Source of the DNA: Aselliscus stoliczkanus
Taxonomy: Eukaryota > Chordata > Mammalia > Chiroptera > Hipposideridae
Assembly (NCBI GenBank): GCA_033961575.1
Contig: CM066732.1
Location: 82,354,687-82,418,686, forward strand
Direction: 5' to 3'
DNA: 64,000 nt
In this document: positions 1 through 11,666 of the stretch, piece by piece
Layout of the letters: each line of letters opens with the position of its first letter
Position numbering within the stretch: position 1 is the first letter of the stretch
Made by a program: the position numbers and the translations under genes
Notes under the pieces: model-generated
The model's input: the letters and a program-made list of their open reading frames with translations, nothing else
Database searches by the model: none
What the model was told of the DNA's origin: nothing

Positions 1-219
1 ACTTCCACGTGGGATGCGACTCCCACCCACAATTAAGATTGAACAGAGCACCTTCAGCTTAGAGGCCATGAGTTGCTGATGGGAAGCCAGATGGCGACTG
101 GCGCCCTCCACAACAAAGATTGAAGAACAACAACTTGGCTGGTCTCCTCCCCCAATTCCCCAGTACTGTTCCTCTCCCTCAATTCCCCAATAAAATCTTT
201 AGAAAAAAAAAATACAAAC
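1..219 (+). repeat. tRNA-derived SINE, 3' part, cut by window start
   Basis: The 3' part of the same composite SINE seen complete on the minus strand at 11667-12187. It starts inside the last tRNA-like unit (GGGATGCGACTCCCACCC) and runs through the CCCTCCACAACAAAGATTGAAGAACA body and C-rich blocks to AATAAAATCTTT and an A-rich tail. The head lies outside the window. The reading frames across it on both strands are repeat sequence, not genes. Confidence 0.8.
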
Positions 220-250
220 AGAAGAAAAAAATATGTATACACATATGTAT

Positions 251-298
251 AACACACACACACACACACACACACATACACACACACACACACACACG
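251..298. repeat. (CA)n microsatellite
   Basis: About 24 CA units with one TA interruption, just downstream of the SINE A-tail. Such tails often seed microsatellites. Confidence 0.95.
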
Positions 299-299
299 A

Positions 300-1140
300 C
301 TGTACCCAAAATTTGTAAGGGGCATTTAGAAATTCATTATTAAAAAGACAAATAACTAAATAAAACAATGGGCAAACTATTTGAAAACACAATTCATTAA
401 CAGTATTAAGCACATGCAAATAGCTTAACTTCAGTTATCAGAGAAATGTAAATTAAATTCATACTGATGATATTTTTTTCACACTTACTAGAATGGTTAA
501 ATTTGAAAATAATGGCATTTATTTGATAATTTAATGGCAATTAAAAATTAGGTGCTGACAAGCATGTGCTACAAATGGGAAACTCATGGATGCTGAAATG
601 TATTTTAGTAGTTTTAATCTGAGGTATTTTACACAAGAATAATGAAAATGTAAGTTCATAAAAAGAAGAGCTTTAAACTAGAACCAATCCTAATTTCCAT
701 CAGCAGGAGAATGGAAAACAAATGTGATATAGCCTTACAATGGTAGGCTACTCAGCAATAATGGATGAACTACTAATAAATGCAGGAATAAGGATGAATG
801 GATCTCCGAAGTGGTACACTGTGAGAAAGAAGCCACAGGCAGAGGAGTACAAATGATATTTTTTTCATTTATATGAAATTCTGGAGCAGCCAAAATTAAT
901 CAATAGTGATATACCAGATAAGCGATTGTTTGAGATAGGGTAGGAGGTGAATAAGAGCATTTGACTGTAAAGAGGAAAAAGAAGCTTTCTGGAGTGATGG
1001 AAATGTTTCACCTCTCCATTGGGTGCTGGCTACATGGGTGTACACATTTGCCAAAATGTATTAAAATGCATATTTACAATGTGTGCATTTTATTTTATGC
1101 ATGTTAAGTTCCAGTAAATTTTATTAAAAACAAGAAAACA
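300..1140 (+). mobile_element. Old L1 3' end, sense
   Basis: Diverged L1 3' sequence. Recognisable parts are the ORF2-end/3'UTR wording around 690-800 (CCATCAGCAGGAGAATGGAAAA, then ATGGATGAACTAC), TGGAAATGTTTCACCTCTCC near 1000, CTACATGGGTGTACACATTTG near 1032 and an A-rich end near 1135. It resembles the L1M 3' UTR group. No coding capacity remains. The 5' limit is approximate. Confidence 0.65.
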
Positions 1141-2215
1141 AAAAACTAATATAGTCTAATACTATTGCCTAAGAAAAATGATTTCTAGCCTAACTTTTGT
1201 AACTTGCAAAATTTTAGGGTTTGAGGGATTCTTGCATATTATGGCATCCTTAATTTTTAATATACAAAGAAAAACAACTAAATCCTTTAAAAAGTTAAAA
1301 TCACCTCTCCATTCTGAGTTTTTAACAGAGGTGGAGCTAATGTCCAAATTCCTTAATATTATTCTAGTGTCATCTCAAGATATGAAGTGGTCCTCCAACA
1401 AATTGCCACTGTTAAGGATATGAAATGCTTTGTTACAAATGTTATACAATGACAAGTATTCATGTGCTAGAAAATCGCTCATTGTAGTTTGGTCTGTCTT
1501 CTTAGTTTAAGAGATTGAGCTATTTTTTCTTTTTAATCTTAGGTTCAGAAAGCTGCCAATTTTATAAAAGCTAAGTAGATAGATTCCCATTACAAAGAAA
1601 ATGAATTCCATCTCAAGTATGCAGCATTAGCTCCCGATTTGGTGTGCTGTCTGACCTGCCTTCCTGTTCCAGAGGTGATCCAGGAAGAAAGCACCCAAGT
1701 CACTCTCATTCTCGTAAATCCAGATCCTTATTTTTCTTACTGTGTACAAGTAACACGCAGACCTTAAAGATATACAAAATAAGGCACAAATGAGTGAGTG
1801 GATCAAGAGGATTGCTTTTAACTATGTTTTACAGAGAAGTCATTTCATTTACAGACCATTAGAAACAACTATCACATTTTCCCTAAGGAAAACGCTTTGC
1901 TTTGCTTTTCAAAACTTTGATGTTATCTTCTATTTTTGACATAATATTCACCCTCAGCAATGTTGTCAGCTAATTCTTTCAATTTATAATATCTAATTTT
2001 GCATATAAAAATAATTTGCGGGAATATCTCTCTTTAATCACTGATTTTTTTTTTCTTGATTTATTCCCTCATTCACACAATAATCCTTAAACTAAATAAA
2101 AAGAAAATTTAATTGCTATTCATTATTTTTATGTTTTGGCTAATACTACTGAGAGTCTAGCTTTAGTTTATGTACTTTATATGCTTATATGTTTTAATCC
2201 ATTAAAATTATTTTT
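1141..2215. other. Unassigned AT-rich DNA
   Basis: Nothing was recognised here. An 81-codon frame near 1178-1423 and its antisense shadow show no motif and low coding character. Confidence 0.6.
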
Positions 2216-3165
2216 TCTTCCCTCCCACTCTGGAAAGGCTTTAACTAAATTTATGATGACTCCCAAACTGCCAAATCTAATGCTCTATATTCAATCATGA
2301 ATCTATTTGGCCCTTGTTAACACAGTTGTCCCTGTTTACTATTACAACATATTGAAATTCTCTTCTGCTATGAATCCTGGATATCATGTTTCCCTAGTTT
2401 ACTTTCTATCTCTCTGAAAATACTTTGTTTCTTTTATTGGCTTCACTTTCAACACTCATGACCACATTTTAGTATTGTCTCAGATTTTGTCCTTGACCCT
2501 CTTAGATTTCTCTATATACACTCCCTGGGATAATTTCATAGGATTACTTCTATCAAAACTTGACTGGTGACTTTCAGATCTTCATCTCCTCTTTTGTTAT
2601 CTCTCCTGAGCTCCCCAAACTAGTCAGTCACCAACCAGACATCTCCAATTCCACAAACCACTGGCAACCAAAACTTAACATATCAAACATAGCACCCAGT
2701 ATGACCATCCTCAGTCCAATCTTTTTCTCCTCTATTCATTACCTCAGTTATTGGTGTTCAAATGTCAAGCTAGTCATGATGGTGTCACCTTTGATGCCAC
2801 TATGCTCTTCATAGATGATATCACATCAGGAAACAGTCTTATACATTCAACCATTAAAACATGTCTTATTTCTGGGTATCCCACTCTGTTCCCACTGCTA
2901 CTGCCTTTGTTCAGATTCTCATCATTTTTTTTTTGTCTGAATCAAAATAGCAACTTTTTTTGTACTTCCTGTTTTCAATATTTTCCCCTACCTACCGCTA
3001 GAATAAGTTTTGTTAAAAACTTTAACTCTCCTGCTTAAAAGCATCACAAGCTCATAAAATATCCTTCAGTATCTGTATTTAGACTACTTCTTCAATCTCA
3101 CTGTCTATTACTTATATCTGACATTTCAAATAATAATCTGTTGTGGCTACTTTGAATAAAGGAGT
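2216..3165. repeat. Possible ancient LINE-derived segment
   Basis: The wording of this block (GATGACTCCCAAACTGCC, then CAGATCTTCATCTCC, CCTGAGCTCC, ACATCTCCAATTCC, CTTTGATGCC and TTGTTCAGATTCTCATCA) follows the order of a common ancient LINE-type repeat recalled from other mammals. It is heavily diverged and the family was not determined. The two frames of 84 and 95 codons inside overlap each other and have no motif. Confidence 0.35.
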
Positions 3166-3323
3166 GTTTTTATACTTTTGTGTCTTTGAACGTATTACGG
3201 CCTCATATGCACAGTTCTTCTTTTTTATTGTTCCACCTGTAATCATCTATCTACTCCTCAATATTTAATGAAAATATTTGTTCCGCCAAGACAAAGTTCT
3301 TATGATCTGCAAAATTCTAATAT

Positions 3324-3351
3324 ATACTATCTATCTACCTATCTATCTATG
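3324..3351. repeat. (CTAT)n short tandem repeat
   Basis: About six CTAT-type units with one CTAC. It is the complement of the GATA tract that begins about 230 bases downstream. Confidence 0.85.
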
Positions 3352-3577
3352 CAAACAAACATATGTACTCATGCTCACAAAGAAAGGGAGAGGTTAGGTA
3401 CCTTGTTTTTCCAGCTTCTTACAAAGAAAAACACTTTTCTAGAAGAAATCCCCTTCAAAATAATATTAAATGGGAAATTTTCACACGACTATTTATCAGG
3501 TCTTGTTACCTTTAAAATACAGGTGTAATACTTAACTAATTTCTATTATAAATTATTTCTATGATGATAGAGCAATA

Positions 3578-3602
3578 TAGATAGATACATAGATAGATAG
3601 AT

Positions 3603-3652
<50 letters not shown>

Positions 3653-3665
3653 TAGATGATAAATA
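3578..3665. repeat. (GATA)n/(GACA)n compound microsatellite
   Basis: An interrupted GATA tract with an internal run of three GACA units and a GATGAT end. The compound structure suggests long-term slippage followed by point changes. Confidence 0.95.
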
Positions 3666-3674
3666 GATGTGATA

Positions 3675-3765
3675 TGGTCTTTGCTAACTCATTTCACTTT
3701 TCTGGACTTTGTTTTTCTCTTCTGTAAGATGAAATGCATTTACTAGATCTCTCTCTAAGTTTGCT
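3675..3765 (+). repeat. MIR SINE fragment, sense
   Basis: Matches the MIR core wording CTAACTCATTTCACTTTTCTGGAC followed by TCTTCTGTAAGATGAAATG, the equivalent of the usual TCATCTGTAAAATGGGGAT. It is short and diverged. Confidence 0.5.
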
Positions 3766-4267
3766 TCCTTCCATACATAAAACCTAAACTTAAAAAGCTG
3801 TAAAAATACCCTGATGTTTTTCTCAGAAGAAACTATTCACATTAATTCCATTATTCAGACTATGGTCATTTTCATGTGCATTTGATTTCATAGTCAAACA
3901 TATACACCTCATATATTCTCAATATATTTTAATATTTAACTGTAATACAATTTTAAAGCTGTGCTTATAACTAGGGAGAAAATACAGATATGGAAATACC
4001 AGCAGATCATATTTCCATCTGCAGTGAGATGAATTGAAGTCATCCTTTTGTATGCACAGTTGTTCTACTTTATAAAGCATGCCTCTGCCTTTGGAAATGT
4101 GCTGACAAAAGGTTAAGTTAGATATTCTATTCTATGCCACTACTTCAGTTGAGCCTCTTTAGACCTTTATTAGCTTCTTAAATTACTACCTCACTGAAGA
4201 CATTGCTTGTTTCCTGGCTTGTGAAAAAATGCATACAAGGAGGCAAATGGCTTTGTGTCAAGACAAG
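3766..4267. other. Unassigned AT-rich DNA
   Basis: No gene, repeat or RNA was recognised. Confidence 0.55.
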
Positions 4268-4440
4268 CGAGCTCGAAGTCCAAAGGTTTGGATCCCCATT
4301 TTACCACTGCACACTCTTGAGTGAGTTCCTTATCAGTGGGTGCCTTGTTTCCTCACGTGGGCAACAGAGTATAAATAAAATCACATCTTTTGTTTTCTCT
4401 AAAGGATGCTGCAACAATAAGCAAGATAATAGGTACGAAA
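4268..4440 (+). repeat. Probable MIR SINE fragment, sense
   Basis: TTTGGATCCCCATTTTACCAC, then GAGTGAGTTCC and GTTTCCTCACGTGGGCAACAG, follow the MIR layout (B-box region, then core). The 93-codon frame across it is a by-product. A 3' L2-like trace may follow at 4560-4660, but it is too weak to annotate. Confidence 0.45.
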
Positions 4441-5219
4441 GCAAAGTGACCTCTGCAGGAAAAAGCCACTTTGTCATTTGGTAAAATATTTCATATTAGG
4501 GTGTACACACACATTTGTTGCTTTTTATCATCTTTATTTCTTCATACCTATCCAGTTGTAAGCTAAAAGACAGGAATATAGGGGCTAGTATCCTTGTTTG
4601 TCCTCTGCTTTCAACGAGACAAACTGTTCTTTCCAACTGCAGTAATATATACTCGGTGAGAAAGGAAGGACAGGAGCACAGATGGGTGGAGGCTTACCAG
4701 AGCTATTTTTCTAATTGTTAGCAAAAGTAATACATTACTAGTTCTATTATATGGTGATGCACATTCATAAGAATAAGAGACAGTAGAATAATCCTGTTCT
4801 GACACTGCTCATTGAGAAAACACTGTGCGCAGAGCAAAAAACAAAATCCTAAACAAAGAGGTGGTGTAAGTGGAGATCATCTTGTGGGAATTCTCATAAT
4901 TACTAAATATATAGACTTCTTTATCTCATGCCAACTATTGAAACTGACCTCAGTGCAGCAGAAAGAGAGACTAAAGTAGCCATCCGGGACCAAATGGAAA
5001 AGATGTAGAGCAATTTCATATAAGCAAATAAATTTCAGGATAAGCAAATTTGCTTCTCTCTGGCATGCATTTAATTATGGACCTTGTGGCAGGCCTTCAT
5101 AAACACACTTTGCCCTAAGCAGATATCTTGTTAGTACAATAGGATTCACTAAGATAAAATCATACTCATCTGCCTCCTGACACACTTCACAGTTTGGGTG
5201 AATAACAGTAGAAACATTT
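4441..5219. other. Unassigned DNA
   Basis: No repeat boundary or coding signal was recognised apart from the weak L2-like trace near 4560-4660. Confidence 0.5.
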
Positions 5220-5233
5220 AAATACACGCATCT

Positions 5234-5659
5234 GGGCCAGCCGAGTGGCGCGTTGGTTAAGAGCTGGCTTGGGATGCCAGCGGCCCCAGTTTGGATCCCA
5301 CATATGAGGGCCAGTGACACTGCTAAGATGGTGAACAACAGCTCCACCTGGAGCTGGGCTGCTGTGAGTCCCCAGGATGGCATAGCTGCAGCCCCTGCTG
5401 CAGTGGGCTGCCATAGGCTACAGTGAGTGGCCAGCAGCCAGCATGAGCAGCTGGCAGCCAGTGTGAGCTGCCAAGAGCCGCTGTGAGTGGCTGTCCAGAG
5501 GCCGGCGACCGATCTGCCTCACCTGAGAAGAGCGCAATGATGATATCAACATGGGCCAGTGAAGCAATGTCCTCCACAACTAGACTGAAGAACAAAAGAA
5601 CAGCAATTTGTCTATACCCCTCCCCCAATTTCCCAATAAAATCTTTTAAAAAAATAAAT
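5234..5659 (+). repeat. Full-length long-body tRNA-derived SINE
   Basis: The head GGGCCAGCCGAGTGGCGCG is followed by an A-box-like TGGTTAAGAGC and a B-box-like TTTGGATCCCA. A body of about 300 bases, rich in short CAGC/GTGAG motifs, follows. It ends in CCCCTCCCCCAATTTCCC, AATAAAATCTTTT and an A-rich tail. Flanking direct repeats AAATACACGCATC (5220-5232) and AAATACACGAATC (near 5660-5672) differ at one base. The apparent frames of 75-129 codons on both strands are SINE sequence. Confidence 0.9.
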
Positions 5660-5673
5660 AAATACACGAATCC

Positions 5674-6772
5674 TGTTCAATGCTTCAGTGTGAACCTTGA
5701 AAGGCATAACATAGAGATCAAAGTCCATGAGGCAATAGGAAGTCTGGAAAAGAAAAGCCTTCCCTCTTTATCCTTATTTTTAAATCTTGTATTTAACCCC
5801 TTCATCATATCACTTTCTCAGTATTGCTTCCTTTTCAAAGATTCAGAAAATGCTCCTGAGACATTAGAGTGACAGATTTAAAGTGCCACCTTCTAAATGC
5901 CATCTTTTTTTCTTAATTTTTATGTGAAGAGCTGAACCTTAGTATTGATGTCTTCTGAAACCTGACCATTATGAAAATATATTAATTAATAAATTTTGTA
6001 AGCTCCTAAATCTTCCAAATTGGAATAAAGAGTCATATACAAATTGTCTAACAGAGGATATTTTCTCTTCTAGTATCAGATAAACCATAACTATGTGAGA
6101 ATATTAATTGCTCTAAAAATAGAATATTATAAGTTACAGCATTATTATCACACAAAATACTTTTCAGGGTGAAACCCCAAAATGAATAATTCAGATCTCC
6201 TATTTTCATCAAATATCTATTTTTTTATCAAGTAACACAAATAGCAAAAGAAATATCTCTAAAAATATTATTGAGCTAGGGATCATTTTCTAAAAAAAGC
6301 TGAGTAATAAGGAAAAGCCTAAACAAATTGTATATTTATTCCAAAAATAATTGAAATTTGATATGGGTGAAAAGATAGCACAAGTTTCTTTCTTTAATTT
6401 CTTTCTACACTTCTTTTATAAATATACCCCAATCATGTATAGAAAACACCAAATAGAAGCATTATTATCACAGAAATAATTGGAAGTTTCAAGCCATTTT
6501 AAGATACTAGCTCTTGTATAGAGATCTAATTTATCCTTTAAGGTTTCAATTTGCATCATCTATTGTTTATCCCCATGTGGAAGTCAGGCAGAGGTATGAG
6601 TCTGAGATCCTACTATTACTGCTCTGACTTCAAAGCAACTTTGATACATCAGGGAATTGATAAATCTCACTGTCGATGGCACTTATTGAACAAACAACTG
6701 AACACAGTTTCAGATCTGGCATTGTATGATTTACAGGATGAAGATAAAACATAAGCACTTGTTGTCACATGA
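5674..6772. other. Unassigned AT-rich DNA
   Basis: Strongly AT-rich with many stops on both strands. No repeat family was recognised. Confidence 0.55.
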
Positions 6773-7646
6773 TTGCCTGCCTGCCCCCATGCACCTTTAC
6801 ATAAAGACAGATCTTTACTTCAATATCATGCCTACTCTATGTATCCCTACTTGGCCCCAAAAGATGGCTGTTTAGTCAATGACAAATAAGATTCCTCAAG
6901 GGAGGAACAACCTAAGACAGGCACAGTCTCATGGGAGCCATAGGAGGAATCAGGGAGTTGGGGAAAAAGGGGGTAGACCCCTTGTTTCAGGTTCTGACAG
7001 CCTGCATATGTGAAATTACCTATTGATGTGATAATATCTGTCCTCTGTGCATTCTTTTTTAACTTAATTTTATTATTATTATTATTATTATTAGTTACAG
7101 ATGTACAAAGCAATGCAATAGTTATCTTTTTCACCCTTTACAAAGTGACTATCCCCACCCTCTATCTTGCCCCCCACCGCCGATATCATACATATCTATT
7201 ACAATTCCATTGACTCCATCCCCACACTATACTCCACATCCCATGACTATATATGTGTTAAATTATAGTTGACATATAATATTGTTCAGCGGCAGCTTCA
7301 GATGTACATTGCAATCAGTAAGTTCCAGGAGAGGAAGTTTCTGTCTCTTAGGAGGTGTGTGACAATAACATCATGGGACCTTCGGTAATGGCAGCTTTCA
7401 GGCAGGGGTGATTTGGCCCAGAGCTAAATTCTCTGGTATGAGACTCACAGACCATGAAAGATACATTGATCTTTTCTTATGTGTGAGACAATAAAAAGAG
7501 CAGTCAGGCCCGATTTGGGGCTCAGTCCATGAGCTGCAGTCCCCTGGCCCCAACTGCATTTTGCTCTGATTTGTGTCTCTCCTTTCTTAATCTTTCGACG
7601 TCCCTTCTCCACTCCCACTGCTCTGTTGTAATGGACGTGACGAGCA
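6773..7646 (+). mobile_element. Solo LTR, copy 1 of a family also at 44024
   Basis: Starts TGTCACATGATTGCCTG and ends near GACGTGACGAGCA. It aligns along its whole length with 44024-44689 (shared blocks include CTGCCCCCATGCACC, AAAGATGGC, GACCTATTGATATGATA-type sequence, GGTTTCTGTCTCTTAGG and GTGATTTGGCC). An AATAAA lies at 7490-7495. A LINE-like piece interrupts it at about 7050-7302. No gag, pol or env sequence is next to it, so it is a solo LTR. A target duplication is not clear at this copy. Confidence 0.75.
7050..7302 (-). mobile_element. L1 3'-end fragment inside the LTR, antisense
   Basis: Begins with a (TTA)n run at 7070-7094, the complement of an L1 3' tail, followed by AGTTACAGATGTACAAAGCA and later TATAGTTGACATATAATATTG, both like antisense L1 3' UTR. 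The sister LTR at 44024 has no insert at the matching place (after CTCTGTCCTC), which supports a later insertion. The exact limits are uncertain. Confidence 0.55.
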
Positions 7647-7659
7647 CTACCCTGGGGAA

Positions 7660-8167
7660 AAGAAGAAAATACTATGACAGAATAACATACTTCAGGGACT
7701 ACCTGTGGGTACTTTCCTGGTGATGCTTCTTGACTAAGTTCAGCCAGTCATCATATGACTTGGATTACAAAGTAATTTCCTTCTGGCTCCATCACTGGGA
7801 TAATTTGGAGACTGAGGAGATAATGGTCATAAACATATATGAAGATGGAGTGAAATTAAAATTTTTAAAGCAATTTTATAGGTGTTCTAAATATTTTATG
7901 AACAAATGAGGAAACCTGCCAAACTATCTTTTCCTCAGCCAAATTGTTAAGATATGTTTCTGGGAAGCATATAACTGTAATGTATAGCTATGGCCCCAAA
8001 AAGAAGAACGTCTACTGAAGATCCTCAAGGTTTCTTGGAATCTAATGCCATCAGAACTATCCTTATTTGACCCTACTCCATCTTCAAGGCTAACCTGGGC
8101 ACAGATGTGAGTTAGAGAACTCCTATACACTTAAAGATGTATGCTATTATATGAATTCATTTTGGAG

Positions 8168-8169
<2 letters not shown>
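7660..8169. other. Unassigned DNA
   Basis: No repeat or coding signal was recognised between the LTR and the TG microsatellite. Confidence 0.5.
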
Positions 8170-8206
<37 letters not shown>

Positions 8207-8211
8207 TGTGT
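8170..8211. repeat. (TG)n microsatellite
   Basis: About 20 TG units with one TTTG interruption near the 3' end. Confidence 0.95.
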
Positions 8212-8813
8212 AAGAGGTATGTCTGCTTCTAAACTCTGGTGTGCTGTTTCATTCTCACTTTGATGTTTTTGCACTGTCCCTTGGTTCATTTCTTTGCAGA
8301 GCACCCTTTCCAATTACTGTATCATCAGACATACATTCCTTCCATTATTTCACATAAAAATAACAGTACTGTTTATGGTAATTTTTACTTAAATATATTG
8401 TGTTATTTAGGATGTTCTCTTATTCAAAAAATAGGAATCCAGCTGACTTTCCATATTTTCAATAAAATCTATATACAGATGATAATAGTTTTGTTAGATA
8501 CATCTTAAGACCCCTTTCTATCCTTTAATGTTTTAAACCTATAAATGGCTGCCTGAGGTGTTTAGATGATTTTTTATATAATCTTGTGGTGCTTATATAA
8601 ATTATACCTAGGTTCAGACTGTGTAAATATACAATTTACAAAAATATACAAAAAATACAATTAGCAGGACATTTTGCCAGGGCATTTTCTTTCTATGCTT
8701 AAATAAGAATTGTGCTAATGGAGAATTTAGTAGCCTTGAACCTAGGAGAAGTTAGCTGTTCTGATTTGGGGCCCATTTGTGTATCATTACACACATGGAA
8801 GAAGCCCCATTCA
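8212..8813. other. Unassigned AT-rich DNA
   Basis: Contains an 89-codon frame (8239-8508) with no motif. Nothing else was recognised. Confidence 0.5.
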
Positions 8814-8817
8814 GGCA

Positions 8818-8840
8818 GGGGGTGGGAGAAGGGTGTGGGG
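8818..8840 (+). other. G-quadruplex-type motif
   Basis: Four G-runs of 5, 3, 3 and 4 bases with loops of 1, 4 and 3 bases fit the standard quadruplex pattern. The surroundings are AT-rich and no promoter or gene is seen nearby. Confidence 0.7.
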
Positions 8841-9100
8841 TATCAAACGTACAAGCTGCAAATTTCATTTCCAAGAATAGGGTGATGGTGACCACATAGT
8901 TTCACTCTCTCCTGGATAATCTTGCAATTCAAAACATTCACAAAAGACAAAGATTCACAAAGGACAATCCTTATGATAGCTGCAAATCATAGCAGTACAC
9001 CCCAGATTTTGTTGTACTCTTTCATAGCACAGAATGGAATTTCTGTCAATATTCTGCTGAGTTCCATTCCATAAAAATCTGAACAGATCTTTAAAATTAA

Positions 9101-9101
<1 letters not shown>

Positions 9102-9151
<50 letters not shown>

Positions 9152-9175
9152 TTTTTTTGAAGACAATGCTTCCAG

Positions 9176-9210
<35 letters not shown>

Positions 9211-9276
9211 TATATATATATATATCTGTATATCTCTATATAGAAATCTATCTATCTATCTATCTATCTATCTATA
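9102..9276. repeat. Cluster of four short tandem repeats
   Basis: In order: (AT)n at about 9102-9148, (TG)n at about 9180-9209, a short interrupted TA/TATC tract at about 9210-9240, and (CTAT)n at about 9248-9276. No transposon body was recognised around them. Confidence 0.95.
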
Positions 9277-9279
9277 GCA

Positions 9280-10429
9280 TGTGAGCCATGCTGAAATGGA
9301 TCTTGTCTCTGTTATTCAATTATTTAATATACTCAGCATCTATGAAGTTCTAAGTATGACTTGTCTGGGTAACCTTGATGATGTCCCTGAAGTACCCTGC
9401 GTCTGTACTTCTTTATCTTTTAAAGTCTTACCAATTATCACTTATTTTTAAAATGAATTGCTAAGGTGGCTGGCACTCTATAAGCCTGTGATAGGACACC
9501 ATTTTAACTCATCATTAACATGTGTCCTTAGGGCATGCAGCTCAGAAACTAGCAGTCCTTAATTGGACTTTATTAGACTAAAGGGAATCCAGGGCTCTCT
9601 CCACAGTGAGAACAGCTCAAGTGCAAAGCATGGAGTCAGAATAGTCATGGAGAATGTCAGGAGAAGGACAAAGTAACATTCTCAGGGTTCTAGGAATCAA
9701 ATGGATTATTTTCTTGTTTTGATATCATCAACATGCTTTCACAATCCCCCTGGCCAGAATCACATGACCAGAAATTACTTGGGTGACCTAAAATAACTTT
9801 TTGAACTTATAAAATATATTTTTAAAGTACGCACACACACACACACACACACATACACACACAACTCACAACTGAGAAAGCTCCAAACTGTAAAAATGAT
9901 TATGCTTTTGAGTGAATGAGCAAATGTGAACAATATTCCTGAGGTTGATATTTAAATCAAACAGTTATAAATATTACAAATAAACTTAGTATTTGCTTAG
10001 AGACTCTGAAAGTATACAGGAATATAGAAAAAAATAATTTGATTAAATATAATTTTTGTGACATATACTGACGGGTTGAATGTAGGAGAAACTCTAATTG
10101 AGTAAGAAGCAGTCAATTTGAAAGAACCTTTACATTTAAGTTAGTAAATATTATCAAGACAAGGTAAAAAATAGATGGGAAACAAAATAATTGGACCAGA
10201 AAAGTCATTTGTTAAAGACATACAGTCATTTAAATGAGTGATTTTCTATCTTGACTTTGGTGCCTAACAAGTTTATAAGGAGTCTTGTAAATTCAAATAA
10301 CTGCAAAGATAATCTAAGAAAAAGAAGAAATGCTTTAAGGTTGCCAATTTACTCACAGTCTCTGAATTAGAGACTTCTACCCTTGTGTGTGTCTCCTTTA
10401 CACCTTTCTGTTTGGTATGTTCAACAGGG
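9280..10429. other. Unassigned DNA with an (AC)n tract
   Basis: The only clear object is an (AC)n microsatellite at about 9831-9863. The rest is AT-rich and unassigned. Confidence 0.55.
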
Positions 10430-10900
10430 AAAGCTCATGTTCACCAATATCTTGTTTCCTCTTCTTCCTGAGCACACTACATTTCCCAGCTCCCATGCAT
10501 GTATTTGTATAATTGAAATCTTCTGATTGACGTCTTATTTTTTGATCTTCTGATTGTCCAGTGAAATAGGAACAGAAGTGATTTATGCCATATGGGGGCC
10601 TGGCCCTAAACTTTCCCACACAAACTGTCATGGTATTTCTTTTTAAATAGCAAGGAATGGACTAAAGCTTTACAATTTGGAAAAGTCACGTGACAAAGAA
10701 GCCTGGATCCCTGAGTCCCCACGTAGAGTAAAACTGCTCTGGGGAGACACCAGACCAGGAACGTTCACAATACACTTTAGATCTGTAAAACTAAGCTTTT
10801 ATTTAAGATTTTTGTAATTATTATAGTAGTTAGTTTACTGAATTATGCTAATATTACTGCCAAAACGATTTCTCATTCCAGCTTCCCAAAGATTGTTAGG
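10430..10900 (+). repeat. Ancient mammalian interspersed repeat, family not fixed
   Basis: The order AGAAGTGATTTATGCCATATGGGGGCCTGG, then AAGAAGCCTGGATCCCTGAG, CACGTAGAGTAAAACTGC, an AAGCTTTTATT block and TTTACTGAATTATGC fits an old repeat remembered for GAAGTGATGTGTGCCA and CTGGGTCCCTGAGT. It is strongly diverged. The 77-codon minus-strand frame at 10398-10631 is inside it. Confidence 0.45.
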
Positions 10901-11322
10901 AATAGTATCATTCTGTAATCTACCAAAGCCATAGACTTATCTTTGTTTCTATATTTTATTTACCCAGGTTTTCTATAGTTTTTTTCTCCAGTATTGGTCA
11001 GGTTAATAGGTCTTATTATTTCCTAACAAAACTTCCAAATTCAAGTTCCAGTCCTTTTTTCTAGAATATTTCCACAGGATCCTAAGTGATACCTCTTGCT
11101 GCAGTATACCTTTTGCAAACTCTATGTAGTACTGGGATTAATCTTTGGAACTAACTAACTTGGCTTGAAAGGTTCTTGGTTATCTCAGCTCTTTTACTTC
11201 ATATTTCTTCAACATGGGCGACCTGTTTTGTTCAACAAGTCACCTAACTGCCCCATGGTGATTTGTTTCTATGACTTCACTGGATTAGCATGACCTTTTA
11301 TTTTTCAATTGGAATACATATA
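10901..11322. other. Unassigned DNA
   Basis: No repeat or coding signal was recognised. Confidence 0.5.
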
Positions 11323-11478
11323 CAGTAATACCTTGGTCTGTGAGCATAATTCGTTTGGGAAACAAACTACTCATATTGCAAGACATTGCTCATTTACCAC
11401 TTTAAAATGTATTAGAAATGTCTGCTTGTTTTGTGGAACACTTCCAAATCATGTTACTCGCAATCCTAGGTTTTACTG
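11323..11478 (+). mobile_element. TA-flanked MITE, copy 1 (156 bp)
   Basis: Begins CAGTAATACCTTGG and ends CCTAGGTTTTACTG, so the ends are inverted complements, and TA lies on both sides (11321-11322 and 11479-11480). Two further copies at 44889-45044 and 47031-47185 align end to end. Terminal repeats with a TA duplication point to mobilisation by a Tc1/mariner/pogo-type transposase. The 88-codon frame across it is not conserved as coding in the other copies. Confidence 0.9.
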
Positions 11479-11666
11479 TATTTCATATTTTATAGTATTC
11501 ATATGCTATCCGATATACCCACAGCGAGAAGCAACTTACTCATTTGGATGTTCTCTGTGTACTGAGCTAAAATGAATTATTCTCAGGTTGTTTTAAATGT
11601 GCATTACAATCAAATCAACCCTTTATTCCCAGGATCATCATCATAGACAACAGTCAGTATATTTTC

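Noticed and set aside
54..419. 121-codon minus-strand frame with a Cys-Val run
   Set aside because: Made of the (CA)n microsatellite and SINE tail.
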